A DNA stretch of 64,000 nucleotides, from NCBI RefSeq assembly GCF_002994745.2, contig NC_037093.1, positions 32,837,884-32,901,883 on the forward strand. Direction: 5' to 3'. Positions 47,901 through 58,528 of this stretch are shown here, in pieces. Each line of letters starts with the position of its first letter. Position 1 is the first letter of the stretch. The position numbers and the translations under genes were made by a program. The DNA comes from Rosa chinensis. Its lineage: Eukaryota > Streptophyta > Magnoliopsida > Rosales > Rosaceae. Under the pieces are notes generated by a model. That model saw only the letters and a list, made by a program, of their open reading frames with translations. It ran no database searches and was not told the DNA's origin.

Positions 47901-49013
47901 AGAGGTATGCTGTACTTTTAACAGTGTTATTGATTGCGTAGTCTAGTGTGTGTAAAATCTAGTTTATGTAGTCATTAGAATATGAATAATAGTTGGCCCA
48001 TATACTACCAGCTGGTCCGGCTCAAGGTTTTGAGAATGGGCACCAACAAAACTTCTTGGTACGGTGAACATACTATAGCTTCCTTGGAACTTCTAGTTAT
48101 TTGTATGAATGCTTCTATATTGCTGGCAATGCAAATGAGTATATCAGTTGGGGAGTGTTTTTATCTGCTTTAGCTTGTATTTATTCCTCTTTTGCTCATA
48201 GATAGGTTCTCAGAGGTTCCATTTCATGGCAGGTTTGTTGTGCAAAGATCTAGTTCTAGAGATGGGAGTTGCTCAAGTTTTACTGGTTCTAGTAGAAGAT
48301 ACGACAATGAAAATAATGCTCCGAAGGGCACCGGCCACCATAGACCTTCAGGTGAAGAGAACGCTTACTTGAAGGACTTCAATCACAGGAAGAACAGGAA
48401 GTATTGTATTGAATCTGATGGAGAATTGTTGCATATGGATGGAGATACGGATAGAGATATATACCATGGTCACAGAAGGAAAAGCGCAAGACAAGAAAAC
48501 GGAGACCACAAGAACAAAACCTATGAAACTGATTCCGATGGGCATTTATTGAAGAGGGGACAGAGCAGGGTAACTGAGCATGGTAGCACCAGGAAAAGCT
48601 CAAGCCAACGACGAAAAGCAGGAGTGCATCATGATTACGGTGATTGTGAGAAAAAAGTTCATGAAGTTGGTGGAGATTGGTCAACTAGAGACAGAGAATC
48701 ATACCATGACTGCAGGAGAAGTTCAGGACACAAGAGGAAAGCGAGATATGCAGATAATCACAAGGAACGTAAGAGTAAAGCTCATGATTCAGATGGAGAG
48801 TGGTCGGACAGCAACAGGAAAGGTGATGAGCCCCATATAATAAGGAAAAGCTTGGTGCATATTGGCAATGCTTCTAATAGCTTAAAGCAACAGGAAAGTT
48901 CCGCCAGGTCTTGTACTGCTGAATTGAGTGAAGAAATGTTGGACAAAGATGCAGAAAAAGACTCTAGTCATGCTAGCAAACGATCAAAACACTGGGATAA
49001 AAGTGGCAGATAA
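41962..49013 (+). CDS. RGH3: U2AF35-related minor-spliceosome factor (ZRSR2/RGH3 type)
   Basis: Nine coding exons with GT-AG borders: 41962-42294, 42558-42707, 42810-42944, 43104-43262, 45666-45758, 45894-46010, 47449-47523, 47687-47904 and 48206-49013. They give 695 codons; the first seven exons are whole codons. Domains in order: charged Lys/Arg/Glu coiled coil (about 22-110); CCCH finger 1 (C211, C220, C226, H230); UHM-type RRM (about 236-335, with the RYF loop in [10 protein letters not shown]); CCCH finger 2 (C345, C356, C362, H366); Arg/Ser/Asp/His-rich tail. From family knowledge, ZRSR2 and maize RGH3 recognise the 3' splice site of U12-type introns in the nucleus. The ATG at 41962 is the first in the exon. 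The reading frame stops at 49011 while an RS-rich frame continues in +1 (see next entry). The donors I can place look U2-type. Confidence 0.92.
44752..44818. repeat. Intron 4 foldback repeat
   Basis: TAAGAACTCAATGGGA (44752-44767) is perfectly complementary to TCCCATTGAGTTCTTA (44803-44818). The 35-nt loop itself holds a CCCCTC/GAGGGG pairing. It sits in the 2.4-kb fourth intron (43263-45665). It could be a small MITE or a hairpin-RNA precursor. No protein is encoded. Confidence 0.7.
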
Positions 49014-49611
49014 ATCAGATGGTGATCGAGCCCTGGCACAAGATCTGAAACACAATAAGGGTCATTTGAGTTTAAAGATAAAGGAAGCAGATTCCCCTGT
49101 TAAAATTTTGAAATCGTATGGAACCCCTGCGCCCTGCATTTTGGATCAAGATAATACGAGATGTGCCACTGATGTGCAGATTGACAAACAGGATCGCTGG
49201 GAACCTGAACCTGGTTGCGTGGAAAAACATAATTCTGAAGGAAAGGCAGGAAGTTCAGAAAGCCATGAATCTCGCGGGGCGGGTCAATACAAAGGAAGGG
49301 ATGAATCAAGTGAGTTTGAATCTAAATTGTACTATGATGATAAAGTTGGCAAGGCAGAACATTATGAATCTAGAGAGGTAACTAGTTCAAAACACCGTAA
49401 TTCCAGGAGACAATCTGTAAACAGCATTGGTGAACGTGACAGTGGAAAAAGATCACGAGGTAGCAGCCAATCAGGGTATAGGAGGCACTCCAATAGCTCT
49501 GATGAGGTGACGGATTCTTCTGAAGATAACAAAGAATCTAGAAGGAGACGCAATAAGCACCATGCGAGCCATAGATCTGGCGATCGCAAACGTCATCGTA
49601 AGAAAAATTAG
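49014..49611 (+). pseudogene. Frame-displaced RS-rich tail of RGH3-like gene
   Basis: A frame open from 48928 to 49611, displaced by one base from the main frame, encodes SDGDRALAQDLKHNKGHLSL and later a classic RS/RR tail (RRNKHHASHRSGDRKRHRKKN). Its composition continues that of the upstream tail, so the two were probably one exon. The simplest account is a net one-base insertion (or two-base loss) between about 48928 and 49010, or an assembly error. If real, the protein loses about 200 C-terminal residues. An unrecognised short intron is less likely. Confidence 0.65.
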
Positions 49612-50612
49612 TTGTAACATAGGGAAGTTAGGTGCATGACATTCTCCTCTAATCATATTTGGAAGAAAGCTCTCACTGAAGAATGTAACTCATATTTGCT
49701 TATTATCTAGTTACAGCCATTAATCTTAGAATCAAACATGTCAAGGACATGGTGCTTGTTGCTTGTGTATGTTTAGTTTCTAATGATGCTCTAAATTAGT
49801 CTGTGTACCTCTTCAGTCTTTTACTTTCCAAGTACTAGAAAACCTGTGAATGAATTCGATTTGATCCGAGTCTGACCTAAATCTGCCAATAATTTTGTTT
49901 TGATATCCAAAGCTATAGGAAATGAAGTGCAAATGAAATCCTATAATCCAAATACGAACCGAATTCGATTATCAGAGCAATTCAAACCGTTGAGTGCAGA
50001 TCATAAGGATAAAGAGATGCTTATGATGGAACAAAGCAACCACGCCATCAAATACAAACCCACTATGAGAAGATATCCCCGTTAACATCTCCTATCACAA
50101 ATTCACAATTGAGTGCGATAGAAGGCCAACGATAGATGTTTGCGTTGTTAGAAGGTTTTCTTCTACTTTCGTATCAATTTGTTTTTTGAAGGGGTAGTGT
50201 TGTATTAATTTTATGGCACGTTTACTTACTTGAAGGTGCCAAGTGTTAATTAAGTTGATGGTGGCTCGACCAATAACTAATGTCGAAAACAAATGCCAAG
50301 TCTACTGTTTTTCTCTTAATTAAACTATGAAATTAATGGACATCAGTAACTTAATAAACTTATATAATTGGCAATGTTTATACATGAAGAATAAGCTTTA
50401 TCCGATTGGGAACATGATTACAGAAATGAAAATTTTTAATCAATTTAGGCTGATAAAAAATTAAATTTATTGAGAGTGTATGAGCAGCCAATTGGTCATT
50501 GTTGTGGAAGAGAGAGAGTGGTCATTGGAGATCATCGTCAACTTATTGGTAAAAAGGTTGGAAGAAGAGGAGGTTCATAAATTAAATTAGGAGGCGCACT
50601 CATAAAAATGCA
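49612..50612. other. 3' flank of RGH3-like gene
   Basis: The first 200 or so bases should be the 3' UTR; a polyadenylation signal could not be placed with confidence. The rest is AT-rich intergenic sequence with no gene seen. It ends at the CTTTT target duplication of Copia H (50613-50617). Confidence 0.45.
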
Positions 50613-50617
50613 CTTTT

Positions 50618-50808
50618 TGTTGTAGAGAAACTGAAATTGAGAGGAATTTGTTGTATATTCTCATTGATAATAGGTGCCTCTTTATATAGAGGATTATAAT
50701 GCATAGAGTCTGAATCATACAAGGAAAGATAATCTCTAGATTCTTCTAATTAAACCCTATTACCACTAGGTCAAGTAACCTAGAGTTTGGGCCAAACACA
50801 AATTAGGG
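50618..50808 (-). repeat. 3' LTR of Copia H, 5'-truncated
   Basis: Matches 56640-56830 but lacks the terminal GTTTTACTTGAACA found at 56830-56843. It abuts RNase H-derived sequence at 50809. Confidence 0.9.
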
Positions 50809-53800
50809 AGCAAGCCTGCCACACTGTCCTCAGATTGAACCTAGTTCACTTTGATCTTGAGGAGAGTTTGTTATTACTGATTATCCTTGGTGTTGTCGCT
50901 TTTGATACAGCCTTGCTTCAAAACAAGCAGCATTATCCTATATGCTCGTAGGCTCATCTGTGGTAGACTTCAAACTACAATTGTTCGAACATGCGTAACT
51001 ATGAATCCGTAACTATAAATTCAATCCATATACATTCACGAATCACTTCGTGAAGAGCAATAATCTCTGCATTGTTCGAAGGTATAGCGACTAGGGTCTG
51101 TTTTGTAGATCTCCAAGATATCATGGTCTTTACCCATGGTGAACACTTAACCAGTTTGGGAATGACCTTTGTGTGGGTTAGAGAGATACCAAATATCAAC
51201 ATAACCTTTCAAAACACATGTCGTTTTGGGATGGGGATAATGGACGCAGGACAGTGTTGGCGGCGTTTCTGGTGTGTGATGGGTTCGAATCCATCATCTC
51301 TCTATAGGGATAAAACATGCCCATATCAGTCATACATAGTATCGAAAGATATCTTTTATACCAATCCAATGGCGTCGCGTTGGCGCAGAGCTATACCTTA
51401 GCTAACAAGTTCATGGCAAATGAGATGTCCGGTCTTGTGCATTGAGCTAAGTACAATAATGCGCCTATTGTACTTAACTAGGGCATTTCTGCCCCTAGCG
51501 CATCTTCGTCATCATCCTTCGAACGAAGAGGATCCTTTTCAGGATCAAGACTATGGACGATCATGGGGGTGCTTGAAGGCTTGACTTTGTCAAAAATGCC
51601 TAAGCATCTATCAACAAGATGCTCAAGTTCCAAACCGAGACATAATCGTGTTCTCCCATAATCCTTCATCTCAAAATCGGATTTCAAGTGTTCAGCGGTT
51701 TCCCTTAACTCTTTAAGGGCTTCTAATGAAGATCATGTCCAACATGAACCGCGATAAAATCTAAAACTTGTTATGGAAACTCGCGGGCATTTACCTTCCC
51801 GATCAAGTAGTCACTTTAGTGAGCGTTTCAACCTTATTGCAAACGCGCTCCGAGGTCTAGAGCCACTTGACTTGGGTAAATGAAGTCCATCATGAACCTT
51901 CATGTATATTTCGTATCTAGATCCCCATAAAGATACGTGTTGACCACATTTGTAAGCTGCATGATCAATTATTCGGAAACTACCAAATTGACAGGGTAGT
52001 GGAGTGCAATGACATCCATTACGAGAGAATATGTCTCATCGTAGTCGATTCCAAGGCGTTTTGTGAGAAGCCTTGCTCTATAAGGCGAGATTGCCATATC
52101 TTTTTCTCATCACTCTTTCTAACGAAGACCCATTAGTCAATAGGTTTTATGTTAGGAGGTGTTGGCATCACTGGCTCGAAAACCTTCCTCTTCGTTAGAG
52201 AATCCAACTTAACCTGGATCGCATCTTTCTATTTAGGCTAAATCTCTCTACGTTGGCATTCATTCATCAACGGAGCATGGTTCGATATCATCTGACTCAA
52301 CAAACTCATGCGCAATGAAATGCGCAACTACATCATCAATTATGATGGAGTTTCTATCCCATGTCTCATGTACACTAGTGTAAGTTTCATAAAGCTCTAT
52401 ATTCTCAGGAATAGGTTCTGACATTGAGGCGTCCCCAACGATAACCATAACCCGAAAGATTCTCATGAGACGGATTTTGAGTGTCGATGATCAAAGGATT
52501 GAAATGTGCCAAAGTATCCTTCGAACCCACGGGCCTCCCACGCATCCTAGTTGGGGCCATGGCCTATAATGCCAGAGTGCCACTCTCTTTGGCGTTGGCG
52601 CCATGCCTACCTCCGTGTAGGGTGGCGCTACATCCTCTCGTAGGTACGTCATTCCTTGTAGACATGTTTGCAGCATATTTGTGTGATCTCATCACTTTAA
52701 CGGGGATCGAGATGAGATATAGTGGGGACAGACTACGATAATTCCTGTTGTTCCTGTTGAACATCCATGTTCTTATCTCCCCCCCCCCCTAACGATGGGA
52801 AGACTGTCTCATCAAAGTGACATCCGCAAATCTAGCGGTAAGGAGATCGCCTAGCAAGGGCATTTAAGTGGCGGACGATTGTTGGAATCTCAAATCCAAC
52901 GCAGTTGCCCATTCGTCTGTAAGGACCCATCATAGAGCGTTGTGGCGGCGCAATTGGCACATAAAGGCACACTCAAATATGTGTAAGTACTATACTTGTA
53001 CCCAATCACTAGTTGTAACGCAGAGGTAGGTTGAGTGGCAGTGGATCGTAGACGAATTAGCATAGCTGCATGTGATATTGCATCACCCCGAGCGGATATG
53101 AGGAGATTGGTGCGCATTACCAATGTTTGGACTACCATCGTAGTCGTTTCCATGAGACCATTTGGGTGTGTTCATGGGAATATGATGTCCAACATCAGTC
53201 CCAATATAATAACCATCGAAAGTCTTCGATGTAAACTCTCTAGCATTGTCAAGTCCAATTGATAGAATTAGGATGACCCGGGGAGTGAGACCGTTGTCAT
53301 ATGATATTTTCTAGGAGTGTAGCATAAGCAGCATTTACAAGTGGACAATGGCACAACACGTGACCAGCGTGTTTGCGTGTCAACCAACATTATGAGATAT
53401 TTAAACGTCCGCAAGTTGGTTGAATTAGTCCACAGATTCTATGTAAGAACATAATGAGTATTTTTATATCCTTTGCATAGGACGGTCTCAATCCTAATTT
53501 CCCTAAGAAACGGGCTTTGTAAAATGAGCGAGAGGCTTTAGAAGCAACCAATGAGAATTTTGGTTGGGCCTGAGCGTCTGAAACGCTATTTGAAGCAAGT
53601 TGGTGATTGCAGCATCACCTAGGGCGCTATCACCATGATGGATGCTATCCATGGCGTCATGGATAGGGACTGCGCCAGCCCTAGGCTGGTGGTGGACGGA
53701 GGCGGTGCCCTAGGCAGCTCGTCGGTCACACTTAGTCCAGAAATCAACTTTTGATTCATGCTTCGTTTTGCTCGAAAGAAATGATGTCCATGTGAAGTCT

Positions 53801-53950
53801 TTAGTAGATGGATCATCATATCATGACTAGGATGATCTATCTTGTCGTGACAAAGCCAATATGTGTCTAAATCTAAGAGATCTTCTCTCATAACTTTATT
53901 GGATTTTATAGCTCGAATAGTGACATAGAGTCCACTAAAGAGACACATAA
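50809..53950 (-). pseudogene. Copia H pol remnants (integrase, RT, RNase H)
   Basis: Recognisable pieces on the minus strand: pre-integrase (LDTYWLCHDKIDHPSHDMMI, about 53870), integrase end (VVQTLVMRTNLLISARGDAI, about 53135), linker (about 52466-52260), reverse transcriptase C-part (MKSDFEMKDYGRTRLCLGLE, from 51687) and RNase H (ISWRSTKQTLVAIPSNNAEI, about 51115). Every junction between them has frameshifts or stops. Compared with element I the order is unchanged. No enzyme can be made. Confidence 0.85.
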
Positions 53951-54575
53951 ACTTCTCTAAGATGCGTCTTTGTTCGCAATCATTAGAGGTATTGCAAAGG
54001 AACTCATTTCCGTTCTCTACATGCGTTTTCGCATGGAATCCATTGGCTATTCATAGGTGCGATTGGCCATAGGAGCGTAGAGAGTTTCTGTGACAGTAAT
54101 TAAGGTGCCATTTAGCAAGTGGAACTTGGGCTATTCCATGTCCTTAAATTAATACTGATGACCCAGTCATCGTGGTCACAAAAGTCATATGCTCAGAATC
54201 AAAATGGAGTCATAAAGAACTTGAAATTTTATTCATAAGCCAACAGAGTTACATCATTGTCTCTTTGACCAAAGAAAATCTAATCCAAAATGCTAGCTAA
54301 TGCAAAACAATGGTAGTCGTCTAATTTCTTTCGGTAATTCCAAAATAAATGTGACTAGGTGAGTAGAGAGATGTCGGTGGAGCAATGCTCGCTTAAGTAC
54401 CACTAATCTCATAACCTTCCTAAACGTCACACTTACTTTGAAGAAAGACTAAACCATTGGCATTTACTACAAAGTATATGGCAATTGCCTATTACATCTC
54501 TTGGAAAAATAAAGACTTAAACAGAATTGGCGATCCATTGATCCCAGCCAGATTTGTAGTCTTCAACCCTTCACT
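53951..54575 (-). pseudogene. Copia H gag-pol spacer and deleted protease
   Basis: Sequence corresponds to 59650-60400 of element I, including the spacer. The first about 110 bases of protease with the catalytic DSATT box are deleted, since the spacer runs directly into VTTMTGSS-coding sequence near 54180. Downstream protease words are frame-broken. Confidence 0.65.
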
Positions 54576-55629
54576 CTAGATCATCTTCTTGATCTTCTTG
54601 TTCCACATAGTGAGCTTCTCTTGCTTCACAATATGCTTTGTAGGCGGTGACAATTTCTTCACGAGCTCTACAAATGTGTGCCCAATGATCGGATTCTCCA
54701 CATCGAGAACATACATCTCTTTGCTCAGATTCCATTGATTGAGGCGCTTTGAAAGCGTCATTTAGATGGCTCTTACTGTTGGTGGCGCCACCAACATGGC
54801 CAGAGGTGTTGCCTCCCTCTCTCTTTCCACGTTAACCTCTTCGGTTCCGTGTTCGCCTATTTTGGCGGTTACCTTCCCAAGTAGAGCCATTATATGGACC
54901 AGAACGTCCAGAAGTATCCCTAAGATTAGGGTTTCGCTCTTGGCGCCCTCTCTTAGGAGCACGGCTATAATTGGATTTCAGAATAAGCTCTGTTTCTACG
55001 GATCTCGAATGAAAGTTCTTCACAACGATGTTGTCTTGCTTTTCAGCGATATTCATAGCTCTAATAAGCTCATGAAACCTTGTGATCCGTCCTACAGTAA
55101 CATCGATTCGATAGTTCTTAGCAACCATCAATGCAGAGACTGGGAAGGTAGAGAGAGTCTTCTCAATCAACATCGCATGTGTGATCTCTTTACCACAGAA
55201 TTCCATTAAGGATTTAATGCGAAGTGCTTCCGAGTTGTAGTCAAGAATTGACTTGAAATTACAGAAGCAGAGGCTATGCCATCTCACTTCTAGGTCAGGA
55301 AGCAGGGAGTCACGGACGTTGCCAAATCTTTTTTCGAGTGAGACCCACAGTCTTCTGGGGTCTTCTTCATTCATACACTCGTACTAGAGCGAATCATCCA
55401 TATGACGAGTCATTAGGATGATGGCTTTCACCTTATTTGCCTCTAAGGCTGCTCTATTTGCTTCCAAAGCTTGAGCTTGCTCAAAAGTTAGCACGTCATG
55501 GCTAGGCTCAAGAATCATATCTAAGATTCCATTGGCCTTGAGATGCTGGCGAACATCACAAACCCACCTGTGATATCCAGAGTCAGTTGTTCCCAATGGA
55601 GTAAAGTCCAATTTGTTCAGGTTACTCAT
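54576..55629 (-). pseudogene. Copia H gag
   Basis: Starts MSNLNKLDFTPLG at 55629, matching element I. The first block runs to 55384. A stop then intervenes before EDPRRLWVSLEKRFGNVRDS (about 55365), which is open to 54832. The CCHC knuckle (CSRCGESDHWAHIC, about 54716-54675) survives but in a different frame. An AG acceptor preceded by a pyrimidine-rich run (TTGTTCTCTTTCAG) ends one base before the ATG. Confidence 0.85.
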
Positions 55630-56639
55630 CCTGAAAGAGAACAAGATAAATGGTTAGTTTCGGAGCCAAAAAGCTACCACGAAAACATATATAATTTCTG
55701 AGCGTAATCGCTTCCAAGAAATTATGAATTTCCGAGTGTAGTCGCTTCCAAGAAATTCGATTCGAAGAGGGGTTGGATTAGATCGAAACAATGATATATG
55801 TGGTCGATCGTTTTCTTCTCAACAAACTCTAAGTTTGGAGGACTCTACAAGCTCTAAGTTTGGAGTGAGCACGAACCCCCACAGTTCGGCTTTTGGTCTC
55901 CCCTATGAAGAAGAAAGGGGGGTAGAAGAAGGGAGGTTGCAAGTCCCCGATAAAAAGAAGAGAAATTGAATTTAAAAACTCTAAAAAAAATGGGAACTTT
56001 TAGAAAAAAATACATCGAAAATAGGTCGCCGGAAAACTGCCGGAAAGTCACCAAAAAAGAGGTCGGAAGTCGGCCGGAAAAGTAGTTTACCGGCGTTGAC
56101 TGGTCGTTGACCGGGGGAGCTGACGTGGCACTGGTGCTGACGTGGCTGCTGACGCTGAGACAGGAGCTGACTGGGCGATGACGTGGCAGTGTTGATGTGG
56201 ACGGGCTCCAGGCTGACCTGTATGGGCCGAGGGCAGCGACTGTGGGCCTATGGCTGATCTGCTGGGCTGGGCTCTGCTTCTGCCTACTTTTTTTCTTTTT
56301 TTTTCTTTTCTGCCAGTTCGGTTGCAGTTTTTCTAGTGGCCGATTCAGGTACCTTCAGGCCGGTTCCTGGATTAAAGTTTCCGGTTCGGGCAATCTGGGA
56401 TCAGGTGGAGGCTGCTGGTGGAGTATGGATGCAGGAGGCGGTGATAAAGCCTTTGAACCGGGCAGAGGGATTTTCGTCACTTCCGAGGGCCGGTTCGGTG
56501 ATTTTTCAGCCGGTTCTGGTGGTGGCGCTGCAGGTTCTGGATTCCTGGAACTGGGAGCTTCAAGGTGGGCTGCGGGGGTTTCTGGGATTTGGAGGCTACA
56601 AATTTAGGGTTTTATGGTTAGGGCGTCGTGCTGATAACG
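55630..56639 (-). other. Copia H leader and primer site
   Basis: The primer-like motif CGTTATCAGCACG (56639-56627) follows the 5' LTR. The leader is rich in CCGGC words and Cys/Gly-coding triplets on one strand and in GACGTGG/CTGACG repeats near 56105-56190. ORFs here (up to 136 codons on the + strand) are not credible genes. The last part near the gag start is AT-rich and ends in a splice-acceptor-like sequence. Confidence 0.55.
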
Positions 56640-56843
56640 TGTTGTAGAGAAACTGAAATTGAGAGGAATTTGCTGTATATTCTAATTGATAATAGGGGCC
56701 TCTTTATATAGAGGATTACAATGCATAGAGTTTGAATCATACAAGGAAAGATAATCTCTAGATTCTTCTAATTAAACCCTATTACCACTAGGTCAAGTAA
56801 CCTAGAGTTTGGGCCAAACACAAATTAGGGTTTTACTTGAACA
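56640..56843 (-). repeat. 5' LTR of Copia H
   Basis: 204 bp, in element sense starting TGTTCAAGTAAAACCC and ending CTCTACAACA. A CTATATAAAGAGG promoter box is central (about 56700-56712 on the + strand). Confidence 0.92.
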
Positions 56844-56848
56844 CTTTT

Positions 56849-57626
56849 GAATAAAATAAGATATAGAGAGAATATTACAAATGGTCACTCAACTTTTACT
56901 TATTTGACACTTTGGTCATTGACCTTTTAAATATATCACTTTGGTCGCTCAACTTTAACTCTATTATTCACTTCTTTAATTTTTTTCATTAAAAAAAAAT
57001 TTATTTGCTACAATATATATTAATGATATTTTCATCAAACCAATTGTGAAAAATTGAGAATTATGTATTAAAATGATTGAGAAAAGTGATCAAAGTGAGA
57101 TAAAATGCCCTTTGGGTGTAGGGATGGCAACGGGGAGGGTAGGGTAAGGGGATTAAATTACCATCCCTATACCCGACTTCATTTCCCATCCCCTTACCCG
57201 CCCCAATCCCCGTAATAAGAAACTGGGGATTCCCCATCCTTGTCTTCATTGGAGATTAGGTCCCTATACCCGCCCCAATCCCCGTTAACAATGTTACTAA
57301 TTTATTATATAAAAATTCATACAAATAATTATTGATTCTAAAGTATGAAGTTAAAATCAAACATCAAAATAAAATAAATTCTTTATTTCAATCAAACAAA
57401 AACAAATACAAGTCTCGCTTAAAAGATAAAAAAAACAATAAAAGTCTGCATTCGACAAAAAAAATTCCACAATCAACTGGTTAGTGTAACCTAACAACTT
57501 GCTCATTCACTCCAACAAGGTGAATTGAATAATATCAAAAAGATATTGACAGAATTTAAATATTGACAAAAAAATAAAGTTTACATTAATATTTATTTAT
57601 AAATAATATCAAAAAATATATATAAT
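56849..57626. other. Spacer between Copia H and I with hAT-like fragment
   Basis: AT-rich. Near 57119-57300 GGGATGGCAACGGGG starts a CCCC/GGGG-rich stretch (ACCCGCCCCAATCCCCG twice). This is typical of the terminal region of hAT elements, but no opposite terminus was found. TGGTCACTCAACTTTT-type words at 56880-56965 resemble a MITE end. ATAAT (57622-57626) is the possible target site of element I. Confidence 0.45.
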
Positions 57627-57843
57627 TGTTCAAGTAAAACCCTAATTTGTGTTTGGCCCAAACTCTAGGTTACTTGACCTAGTGGTAATAGGGTTTAGAA
57701 GGATCTAGATATTTCTATTCAATGTAGATTACCTTTCCTTGTATGATTCAGATTCTATACATTGTAATCCTCTATATAAAGAGGCCCCTATTATCAATGA
57801 GAAGTCACAACAATTTTCTCTCAGTTTTTGATTCCCTAAAACA
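57627..57843 (+). repeat. 5' LTR of Copia I
   Basis: 217 bp, TGTTCAAGTAAAACCC to CCCTAAAACA, homologous to the LTR of H in opposite orientation. CTATATAAAGAGG lies at about 57771-57783. Confidence 0.92.
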
Positions 57844-57856
57844 TGTTATCAGCACG
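57844..57856 (+). other. Primer-binding-site-like motif of Copia I
   Basis: TGTTATCAGCACG directly follows the LTR. H (56639-56627) and F (28781-28793) have close variants at the same place. The cognate tRNA was not identified. Confidence 0.6.
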
Positions 57857-58084
57857 AAGCCCTAACCCTGAAAACCCTAATTTTGTAAGCTTCAAAATCC
57901 TGCAACCACCGCCCCACATATTGAAGCCCTAGTCCTAAGGAGCCCAGAATCGGCAGCGGAACCACCGGAACCTGCCAGAAAACCTCTGAACTAGCCGTCG
58001 GAAAAATCGGACCGGCCCCTGCCTTAAGCTTGCCCTGTGCCTGCCTTGAGCCTGCTCTCCGCGCATCTTCCGAGTTGCTGCTGA

Positions 58085-58410
58085 AAACTGTCGAGCCCTG
58101 CTCACCTCTGTGCCTGCATCTACCGAGATTTGCCGACAGCCCTGCACAGGCCCCTACCGAGACCTACCGACAGCCCTGCACAGGCCCCTATCGAGACCTG
58201 CCGAGATCTGCCGACAACCCTGCAAGCATCTGCCGAGCCCTACGCACCCCTGTGCCTGCCCCTGCCGACACCTGCCAAAAGCCCTGCGACATCTGCCGAG
58301 AGCCCCTGCACTTACTGCCGACATCTGCTGACACCTGCGCGCAGCCCCCTGCAAGCCCCTGCCTACACCTGCCGAGCACCCCTGCAGCAGCTCTGCACAA
58401 CCCCTGCAGC
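58085..58410 (+). repeat. Tandem CTGCCGA-rich repeats in leader of Copia I
   Basis: Units such as CCCTGCACAGGCCCCTA followed by CGAGACCTACCGACAG recur at about 31-35 bp near 58136-58200, then decay into CTGCCGA and CACCTGC words. Long ORFs here on both strands reflect composition, not genes. Confidence 0.65.
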
Positions 58411-58528
58411 AGTCCTGCCTAGCTTCGGCCACCAGTTTCCGGCCACTTTTCTGGCGACCTCCGGCAACCTTTTTTCAGGCCACCTCCGTCAACTTTTCTG
58501 GTCAAGAATTCTGGCATCTTTTCAAGGA

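Larger units (their letters stand above)
50618..56843 (-). mobile_element. Copia element H (minus), degenerate
   Basis: 5' LTR 56640-56843 and shortened 3' LTR 50618-50808 are flanked by an exact 5-bp duplication CTTTT (50613-50617 and 56844-56848). The interior carries gag, a deleted protease, integrase, reverse transcriptase and RNase H remnants in order on the minus strand, all heavily mutated. It is the same family as element I. The LTR overlap differs at about 5 of 191 positions by eye. A deletion joins the end of RNase H straight to the LTR and removes the polypurine tract and the first about 13 bases of the 3' LTR. Confidence 0.92.

Noticed and set aside
56197..56607. 136-codon ORF on the + strand
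   Set aside because: Gly/Trp/Cys-rich composition shadow in the antisense of Copia H's leader; not a gene.
57119..57300. Complete hAT MITE
   Set aside because: A typical GGGATGGCAACGGGG end is present, but no matching opposite terminus or 8-bp duplication was found.
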